From assembly GCF_007362955.1 (NCBI RefSeq), contig NZ_CP041696.1, positions 3,782,001 to 3,846,000 of the forward strand: DNA of 64,000 bases. Direction: 5' to 3'. This document shows positions 1 to 8,801 of the stretch, one piece after another. Source of the DNA: Lysinibacillus fusiformis. Lineage in GTDB: Bacteria > Bacillota > Bacilli > Bacillales_A > Planococcaceae. The notes under the pieces were generated by a model that saw only the letters and a program-made list of their open reading frames with translations, had not been told where the DNA came from and searched no databases. A program made the translations under genes and the position numbers. Numbering within the stretch: the stretch's first letter is position 1; each line of letters begins with the position of its first letter.

Positions 1-140
1 AAGCAATAAATCGAACAGTCCCAATTATTTGCATCGATCAAATTAAAGTAGAAACAGGTGACTATATTGACATAGGGAAAGTACTACCGTCGGGTGTTGT
101 CCCTGTTGTTGTGAAAACACTTGCATTCCACTCAAAGTAA
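1..140 (+). CDS. eutA: EutA, C-terminal end only (ethanolamine ammonia-lyase reactivase)
   Basis: The reading frame is open from the window edge and ends at TAA 138-140. It gives the last 45 residues of EutA, the ATP-dependent factor that reactivates ethanolamine ammonia-lyase by exchanging damaged cobalamin. The tail contains a conserved EutA-type segment ([12 protein letters not shown]) and ends in a V-x-V-K-T-L-x-F pattern. It lies 12 bases before the eutB start, which matches the usual eutA-eutB order. The active-site part is outside the window, so this rests on the tail and the context. Confidence 0.85.
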   Translation, partial: AINRTVPIICIDQIKVETGDYIDIGKVLPSGVVPVVVKTLAFHSK

Positions 141-152
141 AGGAGGATGAAT

Positions 153-1517
153 GTGAAACTATCGATGATGTTTGGTGGAGAAAAATATAATTTTAATTCA
201 TTAAAAGATGTTATGGCTAAGGCCAATGAAGAAAAATCGGGCGACCAGCTAGCTGGGATCGCCGCCGAATCTGTACAACAGCGTATTGCAGCGAAAGCTG
301 TATTAAGTGAACTATTAATAAAAGACATTAGAGAAAATCCATTAATTCCTCCAGAAAATGATGAGGTTACACGCATCATTGAACAAGACGTCAATGAGCA
401 AATATATGGAGAAATTAAAAACTGGAGCATCGAGCAACTTCGAGAATATATATTGTCGAATGATACAGGTGACCGGGAGTTAAAGCGTTTAAGTAAGGGT
501 ATGAATTCGGAAATTATTGCGGCCGTGACGAAGCTCATGTCTAATTTGGATCTCGTTCATGCCGCCAATAAAGTAGAGATTTTATCGACTTGTAATAGTA
601 CCATCGGGCAAAAGGGTACACTTGCCTCTCGGTTACAGCCAAATCATCCGACAGACAATATTGATGGCATCATTGCCTCGTTAAAAGAAGGTTTGTCCTA
701 TGGTATTGGTGATGCCGTCATCGGTATTAACCCGGTAGATGACTCAGTAGAAAGTGTGAAAAAAGTACTGCACGCGACGAAAGAGTTTATCGATGACTGG
801 TCGATACCTACCCAAAACTGTGTATTGGCACATATTACAACACAGATGAAGGCCATTAAGCAGGGGGCACCAGCAGATATGATTTTCCAAAGTATCGCTG
901 GCACAGAAATAGCCAATCGCTCGTTCGGTATTTCTGCTGACATGATAAGAGAAGCAGAGGAACTTGTGAAAAAGCAAGGAACAGGAACGGGGCCAAATTT
1001 ATTTTACTTTGAAACGGGACAAGGATCAGAGCTTTCGGCAGAAGCACATATGGGCATTGACCAAGTCACGTTAGAATCACGCAATTATGGCTTTGCTCGT
1101 CATTTTAATCCGTATATTGTCAACACGGTTGTTGGCTTTATCGGCCCTGAGTATTTGTACAACAATAAGCAAGTTATTCGTGCTGGTCTGGAAGATCATT
1201 TCATGGGCAAAATGCATGGCATTCCAATGGGCGTCGATATTTGTTATACGAATCATATAAAAGCAGACCAAAATGATATTGAGGATTTAAGCGTTTTACT
1301 AACGGCGGCTGGTGTGAACTTTATTATTGCCGCTGCTATGGGAGACGATGTCATGCTGAACTACCAGTCAATGAGCTTCCATGATGTAGCCACATTGTTG
1401 CAAACGTTTGGCAAAAAACCAACCCCTGCCTATTTAGCGTGGTTAGAAAAAATGGGTGTCTATGAAAATGGTCGTCTTTCAGCGAGGGCAGGCGATTTAT
1501 CTCTGTTTGAAAGGTAG
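153..1517 (+). CDS. eutB: Ethanolamine ammonia-lyase large subunit EutB
   Basis: EutB is the catalytic subunit of adenosylcobalamin-dependent ethanolamine ammonia-lyase, which converts ethanolamine to acetaldehyde and ammonia inside the Eut microcompartment. The protein is colinear with enterobacterial EutB over its whole length. Family blocks include LASRLQPN, IPTQNCVLAHITTQ, FETGQGSELSAEAH, ARNYGFARH and AGLEDHFMGK. An in-frame ATG at 147 sits directly on the AGGAGG at 141-146, leaving no spacer. GTG 153 has a 6-base spacer and gives a VKLSMMFGG start like the family, so I chose GTG. At 454 residues the length is normal. eutC follows 9 bases after the stop. Confidence 0.97.
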   Translation: MKLSMMFGGEKYNFNSLKDVMAKANEEKSGDQLAGIAAESVQQRIAAKAVLSELLIKDIRENPLIPPENDEVTRIIEQDVNEQIYGEIKNWSIEQLREYILSNDTGDRELKRLSKGMNSEIIAAVTKLMSNLDLVHAANKVEILSTCNSTIGQKGTLASRLQPNHPTDNIDGIIASLKEGLSYGIGDAVIGINPVDDSVESVKKVLHATKEFIDDWSIPTQNCVLAHITTQMKAIKQGAPADMIFQSIAGTEIANRSFGISADMIREAEELVKKQGTGTGPNLFYFETGQGSELSAEAHMGIDQVTLESRNYGFARHFNPYIVNTVVGFIGPEYLYNNKQVIRAGLEDHFMGKMHGIPMGVDICYTNHIKADQNDIEDLSVLLTAAGVNFIIAAAMGDDVMLNYQSMSFHDVATLLQTFGKKPTPAYLAWLEKMGVYENGRLSARAGDLSLFER

Positions 1518-1526
1518 GTGAAAAAC

Positions 1527-2543
1527 GTGAATGAACAGTTAGTATCGATGATTACACAACTCGTAATGGAAAAAATGGGGGAAAAGACGGCAGACGCTGT
1601 TCCTCAAAACACAGCTACTCCAATAGAAAAACCAAAAGAGACGCTTATCAAATTTTATGACACGGCGGACAATGTTGCACATGAAATGCCAAACATAACA
1701 GAAGCACCAAACGATACATTGATTAAACTTTATAACAATGCATCACATACGCAACAACGGTCGGGCGAGCCAAGCTATGATGAGCCGACTGACCGAACGG
1801 CCGCTATCACCACATTTCAATTTGAAGCGGATAATATCTCTGAAAGTATACAGGCGGCAAGAAAACATACGCCGGCAAGAATTGGCGTCGGAAGAGCTGG
1901 GAGCCGACCGAAGACGAAAACATGGCTAAAGTTTCGACTCGATCATGCAGCGGCAGTGGATGCGGTCTATGGAGAGGTGACGGAGGATTTATTGAATCAG
2001 TTAAATGTCTTCCAAGTGACAACACGCGTAACAGACAAAGAGGAATACATTACAAGACCCGATTTAGGTCGCCGTTTATCGGATGAATCAAAGGCACTGA
2101 TTCAAGCGAAATGCCAAAAAAATCCGCAAGTTCAGATTATTATGTCGAACGGCTTAAGTGCCAGTGCGATCGAAGCGAATGTCCAAGATGTCTATTTAGC
2201 CCTACAACAAAGCTTACGTAATTTAAATATTGAGATAGGGACTACCTTTTATATAGATAAAGGCAGAGTAGCACTGATGGATGAAATTGGTGAGCTTCTA
2301 CAAGCAGAAGTTGTCGTTTATTTAATTGGTGAGCGTCCGGGTCTTGTCTCGGCTGAGTCGATGAGTGCCTATATATGTTACCAGCCGAGATTTGGCACAG
2401 TGGAAGCAGATCGTATGGTTATATCGAATATCCATAAAGGTGGTATTCCGCCATTAGAGGCAGGTGCTTATTTAGGAACGGTTGTTGAGAAAATATTGCA
2501 GTACAAGGCAAGTGGTGTTGACCTTGTGGCAAAAGAAAGTTAG
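1527..2543 (+). CDS. eutC: Ethanolamine ammonia-lyase small subunit EutC, with a repeat-containing insert
   Basis: EutC is the cobalamin-binding small subunit that pairs with EutB. The C-terminal two thirds carry family blocks (ARIGVGRAGSRPKT, DHAAAVDAV, LIGERPGLVSAESMSAY). The N-terminus (NEQLVSMITQLVMEKMGE) is an amphipathic helix of the encapsulation-peptide type. Between it and the core, at about residues 33-70, a short motif occurs twice as ETLIKFYDTA and DTLIKLYNNA. With this insert the protein is about 338 residues, longer than the roughly 295 of E. coli EutC. GTG 1518 is also in frame, but the GGTAGG ribosome site at 1513-1518 is well placed only for GTG 1527. Confidence 0.94.
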   Translation: MNEQLVSMITQLVMEKMGEKTADAVPQNTATPIEKPKETLIKFYDTADNVAHEMPNITEAPNDTLIKLYNNASHTQQRSGEPSYDEPTDRTAAITTFQFEADNISESIQAARKHTPARIGVGRAGSRPKTKTWLKFRLDHAAAVDAVYGEVTEDLLNQLNVFQVTTRVTDKEEYITRPDLGRRLSDESKALIQAKCQKNPQVQIIMSNGLSASAIEANVQDVYLALQQSLRNLNIEIGTTFYIDKGRVALMDEIGELLQAEVVVYLIGERPGLVSAESMSAYICYQPRFGTVEADRMVISNIHKGGIPPLEAGAYLGTVVEKILQYKASGVDLVAKES

Positions 2544-2555
2544 GAGGACTGCGAC

Positions 2556-3206
2556 ATGAATCCTCAAAAAATAATGGCTGAAATATTAGCCATGCAAATC
2601 ATCCCGAGAGTAAATAGCGAGTTAGCACAGCAATTAGCTTTAAAAGCAAATCATACTAGCATAGGCATCATAACGCTGACCATTGATGATGTTGGCTATG
2701 TAGCATTTGATGAAGCAACGAAAAAAGCAGCTGTCGATGTTGTCTATGCGAAGAGCTTTTATGCAGGTGCCGCGCATGCATCTGGCCCACTATCTGGGGA
2801 AGTGATTGGCATTATCGCAGGCAGCTCGCCAGATGAAATACGCAGTGGTTTAGAGGCGATTCAGCAGAAAATACAGTTTGATACGTATTTTGAAGCGATT
2901 CTTCACAATGACAACCATGCCTTGTTTGCTCATACCGTAGCAAGCTGCGGGACGTATCTTGCCGAACTGGCAAATGTCAGAGTAGGAACAGCTATTGCTT
3001 ATTTAATCGCACCACCACTCGAAGCCGTTGTTGGTTTAGATGCGGCATTAAAGGCTGCAGATGTAGAGCTCAAGGTATTTTTTGGTCCACCTTCTGAAAC
3101 CAATTTTGGTGGCGGTTTATTAAGCGGTAGTCAATCTTCGTGCCAAGCCGCAGCAGATGCTTTTAGGGAAGCGATTGAGAATTTGGCAAGAAACCCTGTA
3201 ATTTAG
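2556..3206 (+). CDS. eutL: Trimeric microcompartment shell protein EutL (BMC-T)
   Basis: EutL is a tandem BMC-domain protein that trimerises into a pseudohexameric shell tile with a gated central pore. The 216 residues match the family length. EutL-type segments are seen: IIPRVNSELAQQL at the N-terminus, SGPLSGEVIGIIAG in the middle, APPLEAVVGLDAALKAADVE, and a glycine-rich pore loop region (FFGPPSETNFGGGLL). An AGGAGG lies 9 bases before ATG 2556. It sits between eutC and eutE with short gaps. Confidence 0.95.
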   Translation: MNPQKIMAEILAMQIIPRVNSELAQQLALKANHTSIGIITLTIDDVGYVAFDEATKKAAVDVVYAKSFYAGAAHASGPLSGEVIGIIAGSSPDEIRSGLEAIQQKIQFDTYFEAILHNDNHALFAHTVASCGTYLAELANVRVGTAIAYLIAPPLEAVVGLDAALKAADVELKVFFGPPSETNFGGGLLSGSQSSCQAAADAFREAIENLARNPVI

Positions 3207-3221
3207 AAAGGAGGTGGCGTA

Positions 3222-4712
3222 ATGGCCACATTAGATAAAGATTTACTAGCAATTCAAGAAATGAGAGATGCAGTGACTCGTGCCAATCGTGCACAGGCGG
3301 CCTATATGCAATTTTCACAGCAACAAGTAGATCGTATCGTCAAGGCGGTTGCGGACGCAGCCTTTAACGAGGCGGATCGATTGGCAAAAATGGCCGTTCA
3401 AGAAACAGGGATGGGCATCCCTAATCATAAAAAAATGAAAAATGAAGTTGCTTCAAGAGATGTTTATGAAGATATAAAAGATTTAAAGACGGTAGGGGTT
3501 ATTGGTGTCGATCGTCTGAAAAAAGTCACAGAAATTGCTAGCCCATTTGGGGTGATTGCAGGCATTGTACCAACGACAAATCCGACATCAACAGCCATCT
3601 TTAAAACGATAATTTCGTTAAAAACAAGAAATGGCCTTGTGTTAAGTCCCCACCCATATGCTGTTAATTGTACGAAGGAAGCTTTGGATGTCTGTAGAGT
3701 AGCTGCTGAAAAGGCAGGTGCGCCAGAAGGATTACTGCAATGCTTAACGATGTCTTCTATGGAGGCAACACAGCAATTGTTAAAGCATCCTAATATTCAT
3801 TTAATATTAGCGACGGGTGGTGGTGCGTTGGTGAAAGCAGCCTATAGCTCTGGCAAGCCAGCTTATGGTGTAGGCCCAGGCAATGTGCCAGCTTATATCG
3901 AAAAATCTGCCAATATTTCAAAAGCCGTGCGTCAACTTGTACAAAGTAAGTCATTTGATAATGGCACGATTTGTGCAACAGAGCAGGCCATTATTGTTGA
4001 TCGAAGCATTGCACCGCAAGTAATGACGGAGCTAAAGAAAAACCATGCGTATATTTTGAGTGATGAAGAGAAGTTAAAAATGGAGAAATTGATTTCTCCG
4101 ATTCCTGGCAAAGTAAACCCACAAATCGTCGGAAAATCAGCGGCTTGCTTGGCAGATTCGGTTGGCATCACTGTACCGGATGACACGAAAGTACTTGTCG
4201 GTCTCGAAACGATGATCGGCAAGAACATTCCATTTTCACTCGAAAAGCTTTCCCCGATCTTTGCCTTGTACACGGTCGAGGGAAGTACAGATGCTAAACA
4301 GGTCATGATTGATTTACTGAATATTGGTGGACGTGGACATTCTTGCGCAATTCATACGGAAAACGAAGCCTTAGCTGAGCAGTTGGCGATTGATTTGCCT
4401 GTTTCACGCATTGTCGTCAATACGTTATCATCCATCGGTGCTGTTGGGGGGACTACTGGTCTTGCTCCATCCTTTACATTAGGCTGTGGGACATTCGGCG
4501 GCAATATTACGTCTGATAACATTACAGCTAGACATTTAATGAATATTAAGCGCATGGCATACGGCATTAAGGATGTAGAAGTACCAAAACCAGAATACGA
4601 AAAAACAGCAGTAGTAGAAAATAGCTTGTCACAAGAACCAACTTTGGATACGGCAGTGGTACAGCAAATCGTTGATGAAGTATTAAAACAAATTGTCTTA
4701 CAAAAAAATTAA
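3222..4712 (+). CDS. eutE: CoA-acylating acetaldehyde dehydrogenase EutE
   Basis: EutE oxidises acetaldehyde with NAD+ and CoA to acetyl-CoA. The core is a CoA-acylating aldehyde dehydrogenase: IVPTTNPTSTAIFK, the nucleotide-binding ATGGGALVKAAYSSG, VGPGNVPAYI and the catalytic cysteine at about residue 251 in NGTICATEQ. The C-terminal 23 residues, after a polar linker, form an amphipathic helix (LDTAVVQQIVDEVLKQIV) of the encapsulation-peptide type, so lumenal targeting is likely. The start ATG follows AAAGGAGGTGG. The 496-residue length is close to that of related BMC aldehyde dehydrogenases. Confidence 0.95.
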   Translation: MATLDKDLLAIQEMRDAVTRANRAQAAYMQFSQQQVDRIVKAVADAAFNEADRLAKMAVQETGMGIPNHKKMKNEVASRDVYEDIKDLKTVGVIGVDRLKKVTEIASPFGVIAGIVPTTNPTSTAIFKTIISLKTRNGLVLSPHPYAVNCTKEALDVCRVAAEKAGAPEGLLQCLTMSSMEATQQLLKHPNIHLILATGGGALVKAAYSSGKPAYGVGPGNVPAYIEKSANISKAVRQLVQSKSFDNGTICATEQAIIVDRSIAPQVMTELKKNHAYILSDEEKLKMEKLISPIPGKVNPQIVGKSAACLADSVGITVPDDTKVLVGLETMIGKNIPFSLEKLSPIFALYTVEGSTDAKQVMIDLLNIGGRGHSCAIHTENEALAEQLAIDLPVSRIVVNTLSSIGAVGGTTGLAPSFTLGCGTFGGNITSDNITARHLMNIKRMAYGIKDVEVPKPEYEKTAVVENSLSQEPTLDTAVVQQIVDEVLKQIVLQKN

Positions 4713-4732
4713 TTTACTTGGAGGAATGACAA

Positions 4733-5011
4733 ATGAGTACAGCTTTAGGAATGGTAGAAACAAAAGGATTAGTAGGAGCAATTGAAGCGGCAGATGCAAT
4801 GGTGAAGGCTGCAAGCGTGAATTTAGTAGGTAAAGTACATGTTGGTGGCGGTATTGTCACAGTTTTAGTGCGCGGTGATGTTGGGGCAGTGAAAGCAGCG
4901 ACTGATGCAGGTGCAGCTGCAGCCGGACGTGTAGGGGAATTATTATCCGTTCATGTAATTCCACGTCCACACAACGAATTAGAGTTAATCTTGCCAAAAT
5001 CAGAAGTGTAA
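4733..5011 (+). CDS. eutM: Hexameric microcompartment shell protein EutM (BMC-H)
   Basis: A 92-residue single BMC domain with the classic N-terminus ([20 protein letters not shown]), the [20 protein letters not shown] core and the HVIPRPH end. Such proteins assemble into hexamers that form the main facets of the shell. A GGAGG ribosome site precedes ATG 4733. It is probably one of the most abundant products of the operon. Confidence 0.96.
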   Translation: MSTALGMVETKGLVGAIEAADAMVKAASVNLVGKVHVGGGIVTVLVRGDVGAVKAATDAGAAAAGRVGELLSVHVIPRPHNELELILPKSEV

Positions 5012-5050
5012 CAAATAGTTAGAAGTTTAATAGATATAGAGGTGACTAGC

Positions 5051-5641
5051 TTGATAACAGAGGTAAAGACATTCCCTGTGGCCGTTTCAGCTCGTCATAT
5101 ACATGTCAGTGAAGAAGATTTACAGGCACTTTTTGGTCCCGAGGCAACGTTAACATGGGATTTTGATCTTTCGCAACCAGGCCAATTTGCAGCAAAAGAA
5201 CGAGTATCCATTGTGGGGCCAAAAGGTGTTATTCATAACGTACGTGTATTAGGACCAGTAAGAGCAGCAACGCAGGTAGAAGTAAGTCGAACAGATGCTG
5301 TGAAATTAGGATTGTCAGCCCCGTTACGACAATCTGGTGATATTGCAAACTCTGCTAGCATTAACATCATTGTTGCAGACAAGGAAGTGACTTTAAAGCA
5401 AGGTGTCATTATTGCACAAGCTCATATTCATATGACGCCAGCAGATACTTTGGCATTAAACGTCGAAAATAATGAATTAGTAGCTGTTGAAGTGGATAGT
5501 GAACGACCTGTTACTTTTCGAGGTGTCGTAGTGCGTGTGTCAGAGGATTTCAGTTTAGAGATGCATATTGATACGGATGAAGCAAATGCTGGTTTTATTG
5601 TGCAGCATGCACAAGGCAAAATTATGAAATCATGGACGTAA
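5051..5641 (+). CDS. pduL: PduL-type phosphate acyltransferase, no encapsulation peptide
   Basis: PduL enzymes exchange acyl-CoA and phosphate to give acyl-phosphate and free CoA. The two metal-binding histidine motifs are present (SARHIHVSEED and AQAHIHMTPAD), as are SQPGQFAAKE and the C-terminal EMHIDTDEANAG. The protein starts directly with the catalytic domain and has no amphipathic N-terminal helix, unlike the next gene. A GTG at 5042 lies inside the ribosome site (AGAGGTGA). TTG 5051 is correctly spaced and was chosen. About 197 residues, typical of the family. Confidence 0.9.
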   Translation: MITEVKTFPVAVSARHIHVSEEDLQALFGPEATLTWDFDLSQPGQFAAKERVSIVGPKGVIHNVRVLGPVRAATQVEVSRTDAVKLGLSAPLRQSGDIANSASINIIVADKEVTLKQGVIIAQAHIHMTPADTLALNVENNELVAVEVDSERPVTFRGVVVRVSEDFSLEMHIDTDEANAGFIVQHAQGKIMKSWT

Positions 5642-5653
5642 GGAGGAGGTTTG

Positions 5654-6520
5654 ATGCAAGAAAATTTAGTGCAAAAAATTGTTGAAGAAGTGTTGCAGCA
5701 AGTGTTAAAAGGTCAACCTTCCCTTCAACATGATGGCAAAATCCCTATCGGTGTATCAGCACGTCATGTACATCTAGCGCAAGCAGAAGTGGAACTGTTA
5801 TTTGGTGAAAACTATCAGTTGACGCCTAAATTCGAACTTTCACAGCCCGGCCAGTTTGCTGCAGAGGAGACGGTCGTGATTGCAGGTCCAAAAGGCTCTA
5901 TTGAAAGGGTACGTATTTTAGGCCCAGCACGTGCATTATCGCAAGTAGAGATTAGTTGGACGGATGCCATGAAAATAGGCGTTAAGCCACCTTTGCGAAC
6001 TTCGGGAGATATTAAAGGTTCAAGTCCCATTACACTGATTGGACCTAAAGGCAGCGTGTTACTAGCAGAGGGACTCATCATTGCACAGGCCCATATTCAT
6101 ATGTCACCTGTGGATAGTACTCAATTTCAAGTTACGGACGGGCAGGCTGTGCAAGTCAAAGTAGAGGGGGTAAGACCCATCATTTTATCGAATGTCATCA
6201 TTCGTGTTTCGGAGCGCTATCGCTTGGAAATGCATATTGATACAGATGAAGCAAATGCCGGTTTAATCCAACAAGGTGCCAAGGCTGAAATCGTCAACGC
6301 ACCATCTACAGTAGGCTTGACACCTCTAGCCATACAGCCAGTCGTTAAGCAAGCTGAGGAAAAATCCAGCTATCATTTTGACAAGAAGTTACTTTCGCAA
6401 GGAGAAGTACTTGAAATAAATGCGCAAGAAATTATTGTCTCCAAGAAGACAATTGTCACAGCATTAGCCTATGACAAGATACGCGAGTTAAACAAAACGT
6501 TAACGATTCGCACAGGGTAA
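5654..6520 (+). CDS. Second PduL-type phosphate acyltransferase with encapsulation peptide and C-terminal extension
   Basis: A paralogue of the preceding gene with the same motifs (SARHVHLAQAE, SQPGQFAAEE, AQAHIHMSPVD, EMHIDTDEANAG). It differs at both ends. The N-terminus (MQENLVQKIVEEVLQQVL) is an encapsulation-peptide-like helix followed by a linker. After the catalytic domain, at about residue 213, come roughly 75 extra residues ending in a segment (IVTALAYDKIRELNKTLTI) that resembles the short TPLARD-type module appended to several BMC enzymes. ATG 5654 has the better spacing to AGGAGGAGGT; TTG 5651 is too close. A lumenal location is inferred. Confidence 0.88.
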   Translation: MQENLVQKIVEEVLQQVLKGQPSLQHDGKIPIGVSARHVHLAQAEVELLFGENYQLTPKFELSQPGQFAAEETVVIAGPKGSIERVRILGPARALSQVEISWTDAMKIGVKPPLRTSGDIKGSSPITLIGPKGSVLLAEGLIIAQAHIHMSPVDSTQFQVTDGQAVQVKVEGVRPIILSNVIIRVSERYRLEMHIDTDEANAGLIQQGAKAEIVNAPSTVGLTPLAIQPVVKQAEEKSSYHFDKKLLSQGEVLEINAQEIIVSKKTIVTALAYDKIRELNKTLTIRTG

Positions 6521-6552
6521 ACGAAAAAGTCTAGCCTAAAGAGGGTGAGTTC

Positions 6553-6837
6553 ATGCAGATGGGAAGAGTCATAGGCAGTGTATGGGCAACGAGGAAGGAA
6601 GAAGGATTGAATGGCTTAAAACTATTAATCATTCAACCTATCGACGCCAATCAGCAGCCGATTCGCACTGAAATTGTAGCAGCAGACCGAATAGGTGCTG
6701 GTGTTGGAGATGATGTGCTCATTACAAGTGGTGGGTCATCACGTTACATTATGAAAGAGAATCCATTGCCCATTGATGCAGTCGTTATCGGCATTATTGA
6801 TTCTACGGAAGTTATGCGAGGTGAAGTAAATGAGTAG
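6553..6837 (+). CDS. eutN: Pentameric microcompartment vertex protein EutN (BMC-P)
   Basis: A 94-residue EutN/CcmL-type protein, which forms pentamers capping the shell vertices. Family features seen are MGRVIGSVWATRKEE at the start, LLIIQPID, AADRIGAGVGDDVLITSGGSS and AVVIGIID near the end. A GAGGGTGAG ribosome site precedes the ATG. Its last 8 bases overlap the start of the next shell gene, so translation of the two is probably coupled. Confidence 0.94.
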   Translation: MQMGRVIGSVWATRKEEGLNGLKLLIIQPIDANQQPIRTEIVAADRIGAGVGDDVLITSGGSSRYIMKENPLPIDAVVIGIIDSTEVMRGEVNE

Positions 6838-7186
6838 CGCAATTGGAATGATTGAAACAAAGGGATTAATCGGCTCGTTAGAAGCAGCCGATGCCATGAT
6901 CAAGTCCTCCGATGTGACCATTGTGAAACAGGAATTTGTCGATGGTGGCATTGTGACCATCGTTGTCAAAGGGGATGTTGGCTCCGTGCAGGCGGCTGTA
7001 GACGCTGGGAAGGCGGCAGCTATGCGTGTCGGTGAATTACTAGGCGCACATGTCATCCCTAGACCAGATGATGATGTATTTCAGATGATTAATGGACCAC
7101 AGGCACCAAAGAAAAAGCCGTTACCAGCACGTGCCAAAAAAACAACGGAAGCAGCGGCTGATGAAGGTCGAGGTGAGTCGGTATGA
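6830..7186 (+). CDS. BMC-H shell protein with a basic C-terminal tail
   Basis: A second single-BMC-domain shell protein of 118 residues. The domain ([46 protein letters not shown]) parallels EutM. About 25 extra residues rich in Lys, Ala and Pro ([11 protein letters not shown]) form an apparently disordered tail, which could face outward or bind nucleic acid or cargo. Related tailed BMC-H proteins are called EutK or EutS-like in some operons, but no helix-turn-helix of the EutK kind is seen. The start overlaps eutN and the stop overlaps the next gene by 4 bases. Confidence 0.9.
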   Translation: MSSAIGMIETKGLIGSLEAADAMIKSSDVTIVKQEFVDGGIVTIVVKGDVGSVQAAVDAGKAAAMRVGELLGAHVIPRPDDDVFQMINGPQAPKKKPLPARAKKTTEAAADEGRGESV

Positions 7187-8127
7187 CTTTTCAAAAAAGT
7201 AAAATTGCGGTGATTGGTGCTGGTCATACAGGAGCAACGTTAAGCTTATTTTTAGCTCAAAAAGAGTTAGGTGACGTTGTACTAGTGGACATCCCTGAGG
7301 TAGAAAATCCTACCAAGGGAAAGGCACTCGATTTACTACAAACAGGACCGATTGAAAAGTTTAATGTCTCGATAACAGGAACAAGTAATTATGAGGATAT
7401 CGCGGGTGCAAAGCTCGTCGTTATCACTGCGGGCATTCCGCGTAAACCGGGCATGAGTCGGGATGATTTAGTGACAACGAATGCGAAAATCATCAAACAA
7501 GTATCGGCTCAAATAAAAAGATATGCACCACAGAGTATTGTGCTCGTACTGAGCAACCCTGTAGACGCCATGACTTATGTTTGCTATAAGGAGACTGGTT
7601 TTGCGAAAAATCGTATCATCGGTCAATCCGGTGTATTGGATACGGCACGATTTAACACATTCGTAGCACAGGAGTTACACATTGCACCAGAAGATGTCTC
7701 GGGTTTCGTATTAGGCGGACACGGAGATGAAATGGTGCCACTCATTCGCTATTCTTATGCAGGTGGCATTCCACTAGAAAAACTGATTCCCCGAGAAAGA
7801 TTACAGCAAATAGTGGAACGCACTCGTAAAGGTGGCGGCGAAATTGTGGGCTTGCTAGGTAATGGAAGTGCCTATTATGCACCAGCAGCGGCCTGTGCAC
7901 AAATGGCGGAAATCATCATGAAAGATCAACGGAAAATTATTCCTTCCATAGCCCTGTTAGAAGGCGAGTACGGCTATCACCAATTATTTTTAGGCGTACC
8001 GACAATTTTAGGTGGCAATGGTATTGAATCGGTCATCGAATTACAGCTTACAACTGAAGAAAAACAAGCCCTGCATCATTCCGCAGAGGCCGTACAACAA
8101 GTATTGAAGATTTGCCAAAATATATAA
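7183..8127 (+). CDS. mdh: Malate dehydrogenase paralogue coupled to the eut operon
   Basis: NAD-dependent malate/lactate dehydrogenase family, very similar to Bacillus Mdh over its whole length. Visible are the Rossmann motif GAGHTG (12-17), the substrate loop [11 protein letters not shown] with Arg at the malate-specifying position (about residue 87, where LDH has Gln), [17 protein letters not shown] and the catalytic GGHGDEMVP with His at about residue 180. The ATGA overlap with the preceding BMC gene shows translational coupling. No encapsulation helix is seen at either end. In other eut operons an alcohol dehydrogenase recycles NADH; here this enzyme, working as an oxaloacetate reductase, may do so (inference). 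Confidence 0.9.
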   Translation: MTFQKSKIAVIGAGHTGATLSLFLAQKELGDVVLVDIPEVENPTKGKALDLLQTGPIEKFNVSITGTSNYEDIAGAKLVVITAGIPRKPGMSRDDLVTTNAKIIKQVSAQIKRYAPQSIVLVLSNPVDAMTYVCYKETGFAKNRIIGQSGVLDTARFNTFVAQELHIAPEDVSGFVLGGHGDEMVPLIRYSYAGGIPLEKLIPRERLQQIVERTRKGGGEIVGLLGNGSAYYAPAAACAQMAEIIMKDQRKIIPSIALLEGEYGYHQLFLGVPTILGGNGIESVIELQLTTEEKQALHHSAEAVQQVLKICQNI

Positions 8128-8306
8128 TCGCAGAGCAAGGCACTATAAATAGCACGCTTGCTCAGCCACTTGGCTATACATTTATCCCCAAATATATAGC
8201 CTGATATAAGATTTTGCTGTAATTTTGATTGCGAAACCCATAGAAATTACGCTTGAAAGCCATTTTAATATCTTGCTTGAAAACCCCAAAAAAATTAATA
8301 TAGATC

Positions 8307-8352
8307 AGCAGTTCTCTTCTAGCGTGAAAACGTTGAAGGGAACTGCTTTTTG
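8307..8352 (+). terminator. Intrinsic terminator of the eut operon
   Basis: A 13-bp stem (AGCAGTTCTCTTC with GAAGGGAACTGCT, one G-T pair) is followed by a T run at 8347-8351. It lies 180 bases after the mdh stop on the coding strand. Confidence 0.85.
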
Positions 8353-8760
8353 CATTTACGCAAAAACTTCGAATCCCCGTAGAGGGCAGTAAAAACTATA
8401 TATCGTTTGCGTTGGCGAACGATAGCCTCTCTTGCTTACGTTTCGTACGAGGTTTCGCCTGTCGTTACTGCACAAATCCATCATGTAATGCCGCTTAATA
8501 GTATGGTGGATACAGCATCTAGGAATTATATACAAGCCTACATTAAACAAAATTTTTGAAGTTGACTTTGCCCTTAGGGAAAGGTGTATAAATGAAGGGA
8601 ACAAGGATTTTATAAAAATAGGGACATGAGGATATATGTTTTTGTCAAAATCAAAAGACAAGTACATATATCCTTTGCCGAATTGTATCTATTCGATTTG
8701 AGGATTGCCTAACAGATATTAATTGGAATGAAATGTAATTACAATACTTTCAAGCGATGT
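8353..8760. other. Non-coding gap, no recognisable gene
   Basis: Between the eut terminator and the DadA-like gene. Only a minus-strand open frame without a plausible ribosome site or recognisable motifs is present (8356-8667). The stretch includes inverted segments around 8400-8450 and may be decayed sequence. Nothing more can be supported. Confidence 0.4.
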
Positions 8761-8801
8761 TCGTTATAATGGATACAGTGATTTAGGAAAGGGATGTAAA
8801 C

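Noticed and set aside
147-149. ATG 147 as eutB start
   Set aside because: It touches the AGGAGG directly, leaving no spacer; GTG 153 fits the ribosome and the family N-terminus.
7183-8127. Lactate dehydrogenase
   Set aside because: The specificity position has Arg (PRKPG), not Gln, and the overall match is to Bacillus malate dehydrogenase.
8356-8667. Minus-strand open frame of 103 codons
   Set aside because: No ribosome site, no known motif, biased toward aromatic and basic residues as in chance frames, and it lies in a gap with other decayed-looking sequence.
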